From the NCBI GenBank assembly GCA_949752795.1, contig OX457064.1:45504368-45568367 (forward strand): a DNA stretch of 64,000 nt. The letters run 5' to 3'. Below, in pieces: positions 11,707 through 25,049 of the stretch (position 1 is the first letter of the stretch; each line of letters starts with the position of its first letter). The notes beneath the pieces were generated by a model. That model was not told the DNA's origin and did not search any database. It was given only the letters and a program-made list of their open reading frames with translations. The translations under genes and the position numbers were made by a program. Origin of the DNA: Hyperoodon ampullatus. Lineage: Eukaryota; Chordata; Mammalia; Artiodactyla; Ziphiidae.

Positions 11707-12300
11707 TGTGCTCTCACTCTCGTAATATCTGGCTGCCCGGGGTTTTCCCAAGTAGAGCCTTTGGCTATGACTATGCGCCGAGCGAGCTGCTTGCTCATGG
11801 CGAGCTGACCCCGAGAGGGGGATTTGGGGGGATGTTCCTAGCAGCTGCTGATACCATTTGTTTCTGGGATCCTCCCTGTTTCTCCCCTACTCGGCACTGG
11901 CTGTCAAGTTATGCTTTTCCTTGGTGGAACAGAAACATGCATCTTGACGAGCTGACCAACTTCAAGGCGGAGTAAGTCCACTGGTGTGCACCCGGGCAAA
12001 CTTCTCTTTAGAGCCCAATGTGCTATTTGGGCATTTTGCCAATTGGTTCTGATGTCTGCCTGCCATTGAGGGCTGTTTTTGAGCATAAAGTGCTATTTGG
12101 GCATCTTGCCAATTTGTTCTGGTGTGTGTCTGACATCGAGGACCATTGGTGTTGAGGAAGTGTTTGTTTGGGACTCCATATTGGTTGTCCTCTTGTAGGA
12201 TTTGTGACAGTTCTGTCTTCTGTGTGAGTGTATATTCCATTTGTGTGATTGATATTTGTTGTCTTTTGTAAAATGGGAAATTCAGGTTCAATTCATTAGA
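11707..12300 (+). other. Retroviral 5' leader with 70-bp tandem units
   Basis: Non-coding leader downstream of the primer site. It contains a perfect splice-donor hexamer gtaagt (11972-11977). Two 70-bp tandem units follow (12011-12080 and 12081-12150), identical at 55 of 70 positions by my count, then a weaker third unit to about 12220. A possible gag start with a myristoylation-type beginning (M-G-N-S-G-S) is at 12273 and meets a stop two codons later. Confidence 0.55.
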
Positions 12301-13130
12301 AAAATGTTATCTATGAGATTATGACTAAAGGAAAAGAAAGATGATTTTTTTAAACAATGTATGGCAACAGTATTCTTCAGACTCCAGAGAAAATTGGTTA
12401 AGGTGAAACTCTTTTGAAACTGCAAAACTGGTTTTTTTGGATATGCAGTTAGAGAAAGCTAGCTTGATAAAATACTGTTTTCAGAACTGTGACCCTGAGA
12501 GAACAAAAATATGCCTAAGAGAAAGCTTGAAGTTAACTCTTATCATGTCCTTGAAATACAAACATAGCCCACTTTGCCTGAGACTTCAACCTTGGGTTAA
12601 TTAGTAAAACTTCAAGCCAAGGGGGAAAACAATGTGGAAAGAGGGTTTCAGTTTATTAAATACACATTTTGTACCACATTAAAGAGAAATTGTACTCTGA
12701 GAAAAATGTATGTTTTTAGAGGTTATGGAATATGTTCTTAAGTTTGCCAATCAGAAAATGTTGGTATAACAGTCCAGTTATTTGTTTCTTGGTTTTGGTA
12801 AGGTCTTTTATGGGTTAAAAATTGCAATATGTAATTAAAGCTACTAAAAATGACAAGGGAAGCATTTCAGTGTGTAAAAGCAAGTAGCATATGTGTTGCC
12901 GGCAAGAGAAGGTATAAAGACTGGAGATATTTTTGTTGAGGAAAAAAAGGAGAATAATTCTGTCCTAGAGGTGGTTGCTTATGTATGGGGAAAATAAGTG
13001 ACAAATTAATATGGATCCAGAAAGTGATTAAAGGTTTGTGAAAAGTAACTTTGAGAAAAGAATTGTGTATGTTATCAGGATAAGATTAGATTGAAATTAA
13101 TAAGATAAATTTTGTTATTACTAATAAGCA
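12301..13130 (+). other. Possible decayed retroviral internal region
   Basis: A-rich sequence directly downstream of the leader. I recognise no gag, pol or env motif in any frame. It may be internal retroviral sequence by position only, or unrelated host DNA. Confidence 0.25.
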
Positions 13131-14365
13131 GGTACAGTCATTGAATGAATCATTCAATTAAGCCAATTAGATCTTTAAAATTTACTCAGTTGAATTTTGT
13201 TGTTTAACAGAAGATAGCTTGAGTCCATTTTAAAATGTACTTAATATTTCAAACTTATTGACATGTATTAATTCAATTAGTCATTGAGTAAATATTTATG
13301 GTGGACTTCCTAAGATGCCAGATACTCTGCTCAGTAAATTACTACACTCAGGATACTATAGGAAACAGAGTTTACTTGGCCCATGCCCTCATGCAAAGTA
13401 TTGATACATTCTACTAGGAAGATATACACTAGATAAATTAATAAACAATGATTTCATTAAATTTATGATGAGTTACACCAGGGAAAACTGTGAGGTATAA
13501 TGGAAGTGTGTAATGGAGGAAAACTCAATTTGTTAGATTGGGAAAGGCTTCCCTGAGGATTTTATATTTAAACTAGACTTGAAGTATGAGTAAGAGTTGA
13601 CAAGATGAAGAGTGAGGGAAGACCTTTTCTACAATGTTTCAAAGGTATTATGTTACTGACATCAAAATGGTATAATTGTAGGGAAAGATTTATTACCACT
13701 GATAACTTGGGAAAGTTTTAAGCTGCGTCAGAAATTTTAAAACATTTCTACCAAATATAATACAGATGTTGTGATTTTCTATTAGTGAAGTGAAAGCTTT
13801 TCTGGTGAACAGAGGAAAGGAATCAGTATAATACTTGGAGTTGAGGTGAAGGTTGAATTCAGGGCAGTTAGTGGGTGGACATTTCAATCTCTTCAACCAG
13901 TGCTGGGCTTCCACAGCAGGACTTTTGACTTCCACTTGTTATGGAAAGCATTTTAAATAAGCAATAGCCTTGGCAAAATAGCTCTTTAAAAGGCCAGTCA
14001 AGAAGGGGTAACTGCTCCTAGCTAAACTTTAGGCTATCATAGCAAGCAAGGAGATTTAACTCTTAGAAATATGAGTTAAACTTCACATGAAGAATGAGTC
14101 TGCTTAACATTCTTTTTCTATTCTCTAAATACTACTGAGTATCTAATTTGGTGGGAAAAAAAAAGCTAAAGTAAATTTAATATAATTTCTTGTACCTTCA
14201 TCTGGGCTTGGAAAAAAATGAGTAACTGTCATCTCTGACAAAACATACCTTGACTTCTAATCCTGGTCAGACACACATCTTCTCTAAAGATGAGCAAACA
14301 GAGAAAATCAATAAATATATATAAAAATATGATGGGCTTATGGTTGTTGTTTTTCTTCTATGTTT
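13131..14365. other. Unassigned sequence with possible L2-like segment
   Basis: Positions 13260-13560 resemble an ancient LINE2 3' region ('aatatttatggtggacttcctaagatgcc', then text about 'catgccctcatg'). The rest is AT-rich and unassigned, with no coding frame of note. Confidence 0.3.
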
Positions 14366-14376
14366 TGCCCAGTTTT

Positions 14377-14595
14377 GTTTCTTTCTTTTTTTTTTTTTTT
14401 TTTTCGGTACTCGGGCCTCTCACTGTTGTGGCCTCTCCCGTTGCGGAGCACAGGCTCCGGACGCGCAGGCTCAGTGGCCATGGCTCACGGGCCCAGCCGC
14501 TCCAGGGCATGTGGGATCTTCCCGGACTGGGGCACGAACCCGTGTCCCCTGCATCAGCAGGCGGACTCTCAACCACTGCGCCACCAGGGAAGCCC
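14377..14595 (-). mobile_element. CHR-2-type SINE 3
   Basis: Antisense CHR-2 SINE with poly-T tail on the left. A perfect 11-bp duplication, tgcccagtttt, lies at 14366-14376 and 14596-14606. It is inserted in unassigned unique sequence. Confidence 0.96.
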
Positions 14596-14606
14596 TGCCC
14601 AGTTTT

Positions 14607-17600
14607 TTAAGAAATCCATGATTGACATGTATTGCTATTTCAAAAGAATGAAAATGCCATATTCATAAAAAATTCCCTTTACATTTTTAACAGATTTAAT
14701 TATTTTAATTTTGAAAAATTATCAAAGTTCACTAACAGTTACAGATATTTTCTTCCTCTAAAATTTATTATTGGGTGTCTCCCAGGTTCCAGTATGTACT
14801 AATCACTCCCAGGAAAGGATAATTTGCAAATGTATAGGGTAATTTTTAGGATTAAATTTGCACATAATGGAATAACAAAAAGAACAAAATAAGAGTGACT
14901 TAGAAAAGACAGATGTTTATTTCTTTATCACATAATAGGTAAGATTAAATTTTATTTTTTCATTATATAAAATGGATTTGTAATTAAGCAATACAGGGTT
15001 TGTATGGCATCTCCACAAAGTTTTCATGGACTCTTGCAGTTCACTGATCTGCATCTTATCCTCATGATCTGAAATAGTGGTAAGAGTACCAGCCAGTATA
15101 TCGAAGCTCCAAGATAATTTCCAGTAGTGTCACATGACATTTCCACATACAATTCATGGACCATACTTAAAAATTCGCAAGGCTGGATACTTTAGCTTAA
15201 AATATGCCCAGTATTTTAATCAGGTTTCTTATTACCAAGACAGAAGAGGATAATAAGGAGAAAGTAACAGTAGCAGCTTGTCACACACCAACAAACATAT
15301 CACTGTCTCTGCTGTATAAAAGCACAGAGCCTAATAAGAATTTCATATATTTTTTCTGTATTAAGGTAATACAATTAGGAGAATTAACACTTGCTGAGCA
15401 CCCTCTACACGTCAGACATGTATGTGTAATTGAATACCAGCTTGCCTCTTCCAGAGTCTGAGAGTTTAATCTATGTGGTGTATTACTTCCAAAAGAGATA
15501 TTTTGTTGCTACTGTAGCTGAGAACTGGAATTGGATGAGAGTGGAATAATGTTGATGCATTCTTCTGTGCTTATCAGGAGAGTATAGATTTATCAGAACT
15601 AAGAAGTCGCCTCATTTCTAGCTTCTTTTTTGGGTCGTCCAGTTGAAAAGGTGACTGAAAAGCAAGCAGGACCTATGACGAGCTAGTGTTAGAAAATTAT
15701 TGAGGACAACTTGTGCATTTTTATTATATCAGTCAACATACTGGTAGAGAGGACTGCCTGCCGGAGTAGTTTCTCTCAATTTGAGTTAAACGATCTGGTT
15801 AAACGTTCACCTCATCAAAACGAGGCAGAAAGTCTTAGCACGCACAGCTAACTTGGTGCTGAGGAGAATGTACGCTTCTATCCATAGGTTGAGTAAAATG
15901 CAATAATTATTTTCTGTTTCATTGTTTAGAATTCAAGTTTAGATTAATGAATGCCTACTCATACCGTAGAAAAAATAAAAACAAAAAGGAAAGTTTTATT
16001 CTCCTTGGATCATGTATCAGACTGTGCTCTATCAAGGGATGCTTTTACTTTCTCTCTGCTCTCTCCTTAAGAGGCAGGTCTCTTAAATTCCTCACAACTG
16101 ACTGCAGACCTAGTAGACATCTGCTGGTTGGCACCTGAGCACCTGAAGTACTAGCTTTTGCACACTGGTCTCCACTTTTCAATAACATAAAAATAAAGTG
16201 ACCAGTACATTTCTACTCTCCTCTTTTTCAAGTGGTGAAAATATGTTCCAACTAGAGCCAATCGAATATATCATCATACCTTTAAGCACATGTGGCCTAT
16301 AGGAAAACATTGCTTACTTAAAGTAAACCTCCTTTCTTATCTTCCATAACTACTTGTGTGACTAAATTACGTAGTCAATTCAGGCAAAACTTTCAAGTGT
16401 TTACTTCTGTGGGTATGACTTCCACTTTTTGTGAGGCTTAAGGTAACTGCTTATCAATATCAGTTTTTGCTCCTGGAGTGTACTTAACCCTTCCTTACGG
16501 CATTGTGGGGTTATGCAAAGAAGAAGACATAATGCTTCTCCTGGAAAACATAATAAGCCAATGGGATAATTTAAATGTGAGCATCAACACACTGTGGGAA
16601 AAAAAAAGGAGATCAATATAATCAGGGACAAATAACTAAAACATTTCAAAAAATACAACAGATGAGAAACATGAAACAACTAGGGAAGTGGGAAGAATTG
16701 GGGTGGCTTCAGTGTATTGGTGGGATGGACCAACTTGCAATTAATATCATGCTTGCAAATGGTTTTGTACATGAAAACTATTGTATTGAGTCATCTGATA
16801 ATGACTGACCCGACTTAAGACTTATGAATCTTGACCTAGCATCATACTGATTGAATTGAAACTCAAATACGCTGATTGAATTGAGATACACTGTATCACC
16901 AGTGGTTTATTTTGTTCATAAGCAGATATAAGTCAATTCTTCCAAATTCATGTGCATTTTCCCTGGAGCTCTTTTTAATATTTATTACCACAGTGAAATA
17001 CAGATGAAATGTATTTGGAGGAGATAAGCAGGCACTCGGCCTCATACATGATGATGTGCTTAATGGCTTCAGAGACCACATAGACTATAAAAGCTACTTA
17101 GAGATTCACTTTTTTTCCCCTTAGACAATTCACTTGCTCTGGGAGCATTCATGGAGACCACCTCTGGTAATTGCTTCAAAGGACCAAAAGTTGTGGTCAG
17201 AACTGTTCTTAGAATGAGTCTTTCTGGTTCCCTGTACTTACAAACACGCTTAAGGGCACTTAATGAATAACCTTTTACTGATGTACCACCCTTTCATTAC
17301 CACCTGGGCTTAGAAGCAAAAGACATAAAGGTGAGAATTATTTCCTTACTGGTTCAGCCCAGCCCTTCAATAGCAGTGGCACTTTGTAGATGGCATCTAT
17401 CAGTGGGAGGAAAATTATACCTTAGGTCATTTTGGGCAGAGCAGACCATAAAATGAAAAACTATAAAATCCTTGGGTTTATAATAGTACCATGTCATAAA
17501 TTCTCCCTGTGGAGAGACAGCACTGGTGCCTGCTTTACATTTATAATGTACACAGTGGAACAATGTGCTAAGAATATCCTAATTCAGGAATTATTCTACC

Positions 17601-17654
17601 TATATTATTAAAGAAATCACTTAAATGGTTGGGCACATGGGTTTTGGATATCAC
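14607..17654. other. Unassigned unique-looking sequence
   Basis: No exon, RNA gene or named repeat is recognised across about 3 kb of AT-rich sequence. The open frames are short, and several overlap on both strands. Confidence 0.4.
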
Positions 17655-17666
17655 TGTGGAAGTCTT

Positions 17667-17880
17667 TTTTTTTTTTTTTTTTTTTTTGCTTTTACGCGGG
17701 CCCCTCACTGTTGTGGCCTCTCCCGTTGCGGAGCACAGGCTCCGGACGCGCAGGCTCAGCGGCCATGGCTCACGGACCCAGACGCTCCGCAGCATGTGGG
17801 ATCCTCCCGGATCGGGGCACGAACCCGCGTCCCCTGCATCGGCAGGCGGACTCTCAACCACTGCGCCACCAGGGAAGCCC
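17667..17880 (-). mobile_element. CHR-2-type SINE 4
   Basis: Antisense CHR-2 SINE with a poly-T tail. A perfect 12-bp duplication, tgtggaagtctt, lies at 17655-17666 and 17881-17892. Confidence 0.97.
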
Positions 17881-17905
17881 TGTGGAAGTCTTATAGAGAA
17901 AACAC

Positions 17906-17950
17906 GGCACACATACACATACACATGCACACATACACATGCAAATACTT
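17906..17950. repeat. (CA)n-rich microsatellite
   Basis: An imperfect run of ca/tgca/taca units just outside the duplication of SINE 4. Confidence 0.75.
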
Positions 17951-18079
17951 CAGTAAGATGTAGCCTATTTTAAAATAAAAACAAAGTGAAGCAAAAGTTT
18001 CACAGTTTAGAGAATACAAATCATCAATTTGTCTTGAGTGCGGAAATAAGAAAACTATTGTGCTGGCTTCACAGTAAAA

Positions 18080-18111
18080 GTCCCTCCCTCCCTCCCTTCC
18101 TTCCTTCCTTT
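18080..18111. repeat. (TCCC)n/(TTCC)n microsatellite
   Basis: Pyrimidine tetranucleotide run, 'tccctccctccctccc' followed by 'ttccttccttcc'. Confidence 0.9.
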
Positions 18112-21100
18112 TGTTTTCTTTCTCCGTAATTCCACATGAATAATTAGGAGGGTGAGATCCTAAAAGCATGAAGATTTGAATGTGCCAAGACGTAACAGTG
18201 GATTCTTAAGGCACTGGGAACGGGGCCCAGTTTCACACCTTCCTCAGTATGGTACATAAGTGATACAGCATGCATGGAAACAGGGATCGGACCAAGGCCA
18301 AGGGACCCTAAGAGGTCAAACTTTAGCAATTCACATCAACTTTGACTTTCATAGGATGTGGAATTGGGGTTCAGAATTAATTTACCAACATATCAAGGAC
18401 TTGCTGATATATATATTGTGTATAATACTCTGTGTAACAGTCAGGAAATTTGAGAAATACCCCTAAAAATATACCAATTAAAAATACTTCAGTTATGTTA
18501 AACTACAGAGGTTAAAGTTTAATGAGAAATATTCCCTATCTCAGGAATCTAAGTTAGAGAGTAAGGGAAATAGAAATACAGAGTCAGTGTTAATATTTAC
18601 AAACATGTCCATCAGCCTGAATTAGACTTCTGTTGCCTATGTCCCTAAAAACTGTTAATCTTGTAAGATTGTGCAAAAATATCTCATATAATATTTGCTC
18701 CTGTTTCCCCATACAGATTAGTTTCTCTTTTATATTTGTTCTCAAAACACATTACATAATTATTTGTTTACCTGTTTTTCTCTTCCACTCAATTAGAGAA
18801 TAGGCTCAAAGCTTATTCATATTTGTATATCTGGTACTTTATGTGGTCCTTCAATAATATCTGTAGTTTGAAGGAATACATTAAATTCCATCTGTTCAAA
18901 CATGTGGACTTAGTCTATAATAAGCAAATGTATTCAAACTCAAGAATTATGGCTAGATTTATAACCATAATATTTGTTTGAATGCTTGAAATGAGAGAGA
19001 AATAACCAAATAAATATACTGTTATGATCTCTCTTTTTTATTTTTTGATGATCTCCTGTCTCTCTTACTCATCTCTCCCCATAATTAGGAAAAGAATGTG
19101 CTTTCCTCTCTTTTGGGAAAATAATAATTTTTATCGACAGTATTTCAAATACTCTTGCCATTTTTAAAGTATGATTATGTTCTACATACCTCTTGGTATC
19201 TAATGGATCACCAGACAGAACCTAGTGAAGTAGGACTGCCCCCAGTGTAACCATGATCCTGGCAAAATATTTTTTGCTGTGTATTAAACACTTTGACATA
19301 AGAATTTGATTAAAAATGTATTAAAAATTATGGGCCTATGTGAGGCTTAGTGATTTACTGGTCAAGATTTAGAGTGGTAGAGAAGAGGTATTAGGTATTT
19401 GTTTACCGTTCAATCAGTGCAAGTGCAGATTCTTTGTAGTGTCCATGTGCAGTCCCTCTGTGCTCAGATCCAGGAGCCATCTCTCCATGTTCTTTCCTTT
19501 TCACTGTGTTATAGTTGGCTAATTCCATCTCTCACCATGAGAAAAAGGTAGCAACACTGTTATTACTCACAATATCATACTTTTCAGAATGTTTGTATTG
19601 AAACAATATAGATCTTGCTACCACATTTCCCTAATACCATTTATTTAGTGCTGGTTGCATCATTATTCATAGCAGTGCACCATCCATCATACGTCCCATG
19701 TATGTTACTGTGTTGTTTTGAAGACAACCAAGTATCAAGTAGAATAATGTCTTTCAATCATAGAATCTTGAGGCTGTGATCACATCCTTAAAATGTGATC
19801 TGTTTTCATATACCGCCACCAGCTGGGAGTACAGGTAAAGCGTCTGCAGATAGAGTGAGAAGAGTGGTCACATTTACACAAGGAATGTCCTTCCCTTATC
19901 TGGCAAGTCTTTAGAATAACCCAGGAGAGCACAAAGTCACCACATCAACAGAAAGTAAGAAAGGATATTGATCTAAAACTCCATTGGCATTATGAAACAA
20001 TGGTCTAGAAAGTCACAAAAAGAAATAGTGATAGCTCTTGGAAGACTGACCAACACATTATGTAAAGGCTGATGAGGGATAGATGCTAGTGTTGGATTGG
20101 AGGGGACACAGGGTAAAGTGTGCCTATGACCACCTCTAAAACCCTTGGATACTGTAGACCCAAGGTGGTATTGTTCTTGGAACACAGGGGCAAATCCAGT
20201 GCATGGAGCCACATGAGGCTTAAGCCCAAGGTTCTGTGGTGGTAGTTCAGAGTCCTGAGCTCCTTCTTTGATGAGACGGATAGTCACCCCAAGTCAGCAT
20301 GTCCACACCAATGTCACAGCCTAATCTCATGTGATCCCATTAGAGAAACTAACTTAACTAGCCAGAGGGAGCAGTTTACTTGCTAGGCTGCCTTCCTGGA
20401 ACCAGGACATGGTGACCTGGCCAGAGGACCCTTGGATGATCCCATAGTTGTAAATCCTAGAGCTTTTTGGGTCATCTAAAGGACTCAGTTTTGGTAGGTC
20501 AAAGAAACCCCATAAAATGGAAATACAGAGGAAGGTCCTTGCAGGTCACAATCCGGGCATGGGATGCTTGGGGTGCCTTCAGCCCAGCTTTTCAGAGACA
20601 CTAGAGCAGGATGTAGAAAGTTTTGAAGAAGGCATTCCAAACAGTAAGGACCACCCAAAAAATGGGGGCTGTTCTCCTGGTATTGTCTACAAAATTCTGG
20701 CTCATCTCTAATGTTTTCCTTATTGCAATTTCTGTCCCCATGCTCTCACCTTTCCATAACCCCCTTTTCTGTTGCACACCATTTGAAACTCCTTCTCTGT
20801 ACCCTCAAAATCCCCCAGCACAGACACATATTTATGTACACCATTTCTTTTTTCCTTATATACAATTTCTAGAGATTCTTCCTGTTATATCTGGCTTTTC
20901 ACTGTTCATCAGTCTAAAGAAAGGTGAGAAACAAAGCAAATGTATTCTGTAACTTCCTGCAACTAACTTGCGAGTCAGTCACAGAGACAAATGGCCAACA
21001 CAGTGAGAAAAAGGGCAACTGAACTGTTCTTATTTGGAATAATTATAGGAAAAGGGAAAAAATAAAGGATCTTCAAAAGCGTTTGTGTCTTTTTGTTTGT

Positions 21101-21259
21101 GCAAGTGTGTGTTTGTTAGAAAGAGATAAGGTATGAAAAAATAATAATACACAGGAAAAGAATTATAGAATGTGGATAGTTAAAACAACAGAGGAATAGT
21201 TTGTTAGAATTTATATGTTCAGGGGATATTTCTCTTGCAAAATGGAGAAAAACAAGAAC
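18112..21259. other. Unassigned sequence
   Basis: No gene is recognised. A 104-codon frame on the - strand (19973-20287) and two overlapping + frames (20517-20952) show no domain or codon pattern I can identify. The stretch 19960-20520 is GC-richer than its flanks and may be an old repeat of unknown family. Confidence 0.35.
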
Positions 21260-21311
21260 TATTCCTTTTTGTTTTTACATTTCTTAATTGTAGCAGATTA
21301 TAGTTGATTTA

Positions 21312-24300
21312 TTTATTTATTTACTTTTTGTGGCTGGATACTATTATTTATTTTTATGTCTTTATTTTTTAATTTTATTTTTTTATACAGCAGGTTCTTA
21401 TTAGTAATCCATTTTATACATATTAGTATATATATGTCAATCGCAAACTCCCAATTCATCACAGCACCACTACCCCACTACCCCCTCCCCCCCCACTGCT
21501 TTCCCCCCTTGGTGTCCATACGTTTGTTCTCTACATCTGTGTCTGAATTTCTGCCCTGAAAACCGGTTCATCTGTACCATTTTTCTGGGTTCCACATATA
21601 TGCATTAATACACAATATCTGTTTTTCTCTTTCTGACTTACTTCATTCTGTATGACAGTCTCTAGATTCATCCACGTCTCTACAAATGACCCAATTTCAT
21701 TCCTTTTTATGGCTGAGTAATATTCCATTGTATGTATGTACCACATATTCTTTATCCATTGGTCTGTTGATGGGCATTTTGGTTGCTTCCATGACCTGGC
21801 TATTGTAAATAGAGCAGCAATGAACATTATGGTACATGACTCTTTTTGAATTATGGTTTTCTCTGAGTATATGCCCAGTAGTGGGATTGCTGGGTCATAT
21901 GGTAATTCTATTTTTAGTTTTTTAAGGAACCTCCATACTGTTCTCCATAGTGGCTGTATCAGTTTACATTCCCACCAACAGTGCAAGAGGGTTCCCTTTT
22001 CTCCACACCCTCTCCAGCATTTGTTGTAGAATTTCTGATGATGCCCATTCTGACTGGTGTGAGGTGATAGGTACCTCATTGTAGTTTTCATTTGCAATTC
22101 TCCAATAATTAGTGATGTTGAGCAGCTTTTCATGGGCTTCTTGGCCACCTGTAAGTCTTCTTTAGAGAAATGTCTAAAGAAGTCTTCTGCCCATTTTTCG
22201 ATTTGGTTGTTTGTTTTTTTGATATTGACCTGTATGAGCTGTTTATATATTTTGGAGATTAATCCTTTGTTCATTGATTCATTTGCAAATATTTTCTCCC
22301 ATTCTGAGGGTTGTCTTTTTGACTTGTCTGTAGTTTCCTTTGCTTTGCAAAACCTGTTAGGTTTCATTAGGTCTCAAGCATTTATTTTTGTTTTTATTTC
22401 CATTACTCTAGGAGGTGGATCAAAAAAGATCTTGCTGTGAGTTATGTCGAAGAGTATTCTTCCTATGTTTTCCTCTAAGAGTTTTATAGTGTCCAGTCTT
22501 AGATTTAGGTCTCTAATCCATTTTGAGTTTATTTTTCTATATGGGGTTAGGGACAGTTCTAATTTCATTCTTTTATATGTAGCTGTCCAGTTTTGCCACA
22601 CCATTTATTGAAGAGACTGTCTTTTCTACATTGTATATCCTTGGCTCCTTTGTCATAGATTAGTTGACCATAGGTGTGTGGATTTATCTCTCTGTTTTCT
22701 ATCCTGTTCCATTGAACTATATCTCTGTTTTTGTGGCAGTACCATATTGCCTTGATTACTGTAGCTTTGCAGTATAGTCTGAAGCCAGGGAGTCTTATTC
22801 CTCCAGCTCCGTTTTTTTCCCTCCAGACTACTTTGGCTATTCGGGGTCTTTTGTGTCTCCATACAAATTTTAAGGTTTTTTGTTCCAGTTCTGTAAAAAA
22901 TGCCATTGGTAATTTGATAGGGATAGCATTGAATCTGTAGATTGCTTTGAGTAGTATAGTCATTTTCACAATGTTGATTCTTTTAATCCAAGAAGACAGT
23001 ATATCTCACCCTCTGTATCATCTTTTATTTCTTTCATCAGTGTCTTACAGTTTTCTGCAACAGGTCTTTTGTCTCCTTACATGGGGTTATTCCTGGGTAT
23101 TTTATTATTTTTGTTGAAATGGTAAATGGGAGTGTTTCCTTAATTTCTCTTTCAGATTCTTCATCATTAGTGTATAGGAATGCAAGAGATTTCTGTGCAT
23201 TAATTTTGTATCCTGCAACTTTACCGAATTCATTGATTATCTCCAGGAGTTTTGTGGTGGCATCTTTAGGATTCTCTATGTATAGTATCATATCATCTGA
23301 AAACAGTGACAGTTTTACTTCTTCTTTACCAATTTGTATTCCTTTTATTTCTTTTACTTTTCTGATTGCCGTGGCTAGGACTTCCAGAACTATGTTGAAT
23401 AATAGTGGTGAGAGTGGACATCCTTGTCTTGTTCCTGATCTTAAAGGAAATGCTTTCAGTTTTTCACCATTGAGAATGATGTTTGCTGTGGGTTTGTCAT
23501 ATATGGCCTTTATTATGTTGAGGTAGGTTCCCTCTATGCCCACTTTCTGGAGAGTTTTTATCATAAGTGGGTGTTGAATTTTGTCATAACCTTTTTCTGC
23601 ATCTATTGAGATGATCATATGGATTTTATTCTTCAACTTGTTAATATGCTGTATTACATTGATTGATTTGCCTATATTGAAGAATCCTTACATCCCTGGG
23701 ATAAATCCCCTTAACCATGGTGTATGATCCTTTTAATGTGTTGTTGGATTCTGTTTGCTAGTATTTTGTTCACGATTTTTGTATCTATATTCATCAGTGA
23801 TGTTGGTCTGTAATTTTCTTTTTTTGTAGTATCTTTGTCTGGTGTTGGTATCAGGGTGATGGTGGCCTCATAGAATGAGTTTGGGAATGTTCCTTCCTCT
23901 GCAATTTTTGGAAGAGTTTGAGAAGGATGGGTGTTAGCCCTTCTCTAACTGTTTGATAGAAATCACCTGTGAAGCCATCTGGTCCTGGACTTTTGTTTGT
24001 TGGAAGATTTTTAATCACAGTTTCAATTTCATTACTTGTGATTGGTCTGTTCATATTTTCTATTTCTTCCTGGTTCAGTCTTGGAAGGTTATACCTTTCT
24101 AAGAATTTGTCCATTTCTTCCAGGTTGTCCATTTTATTGGCATAGAGTTGCTTGTAGTAGTCTCTTAGGATGCTTTGTATGTCTGCAATGTCTGTTGTAA
24201 CTTCTCCTTTTTCATATCTAATTTTATTGATTTGAGTCCTTTCCCTGTTTTTCTTGATGAGTCTGGCTAATGGTTTATCAATTTTGTTTATCTTCTCAAA

Positions 24301-25049
24301 GAACCAGCTTTTAGTTTTATTGATCTTTGCTATTGTTTTCTGTTTCTATTTCATTTATTTCTGCTCTGATCTTTATGATTTGTTTCCTTCTGCTAACTTT
24401 GGGTTTTGTTTGTTCTTCTTTCTCTAGTTCCTTTAGGTGCAAGGTTAGATTGAGATTTTTCTTGTTTCTTGAGGTAGGATTGTATTGCTATAAACTTCCC
24501 TCTTAGAACTGCTTTTGCGGAATCCCATAGAATTTGGATCATTCTGTTTTCATTGTCATTTGTCTCTAGGTATTTTTTGCTTTCCTCTTTGATTTCTTCA
24601 GTGATCTCTTGGTTATTTAGTAACGTATTGTTTACCCTCCATGTGTTTGTGTTTTTTACATTTTTTTCCCCTGGAATTGATTTCTAATCTCATAGCATTG
24701 TGGTCTTAAAAGATGCTTGATACGATTTCAATTTTCTTAAATTTACTGAGGCTTGATTTGTGACCCAAGATGTGATCTATCCTGGAGAATGCTCCGTGCC
24801 CACTTGAGAAGAAAGTGTAATCTGTTGTTTTTGGATGGAATGTCCTATAAATATCAATTAAATCTACCTCGTCTATTGTGTCATTTAAAGCTTGTGTTTC
24901 CTTAGTAAGTTTCTGTTTGGATGACCTGTCCATTGGTGTAAGCGAGGTGTTAAAGTCCCCCACTATTATTATTATTGTATTACTGTCGATATCCTCTTTT
25001 ATAGCTGTTAGCAGTTGCCTTATGTATTGAGGTGCTCGTATGTTGGGAG
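21312..25049 (-). mobile_element. L1 LINE (copy B), 5'-truncated, nested in copy C
   Basis: Antisense L1 from the 3' tail through most of ORF2, truncated within the endonuclease domain. A perfect 13-bp duplication, tatagttgattta, lies at 21299-21311 and 25050-25062. The duplicated sequence belongs to the 3' UTR of copy C, so copy B inserted into copy C. The 3' UTR carries a C-rich run on the + strand (about 21478-21512), which is a G-rich run on the L1 sense strand. Confidence 0.92.
21531..25036 (-). pseudogene. L1 ORF2p remnant (copy B)
   Basis: The C-terminal 278 codons (22367 down to 21531) are continuous and include the Cys-rich region beginning [11 protein letters not shown]. The reverse transcriptase domain is in the 199-codon frame 23037-23636, where the active site reads FSDD rather than FADD, so both Asp residues are kept. 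The endonuclease piece (24706-24963) keeps GDFN and RIDHILGH. Stops and frameshifts separate the parts and the N-terminus is missing. Confidence 0.9.

Noticed and set aside
11990..12220. CRISPR-like array
   Set aside because: The 70-bp units are imperfect direct repeats without spacers, in a retroviral leader of a mammalian genome.
14290..14668. Overlapping frames encoding '[11 protein letters not shown]'-type peptides
   Set aside because: The same peptides appear in every CHR SINE; they are SINE read-through.
19973..20287. 104-codon frame on the - strand as a gene
   Set aside because: No domain, promoter or partner exon is seen, and the length is compatible with chance.
21531..22367. 278-codon open frame that could look like a host gene
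   Set aside because: It is the C-terminal region of L1 ORF2 in copy B, with the usual Cys-rich motif, inside a defined L1.
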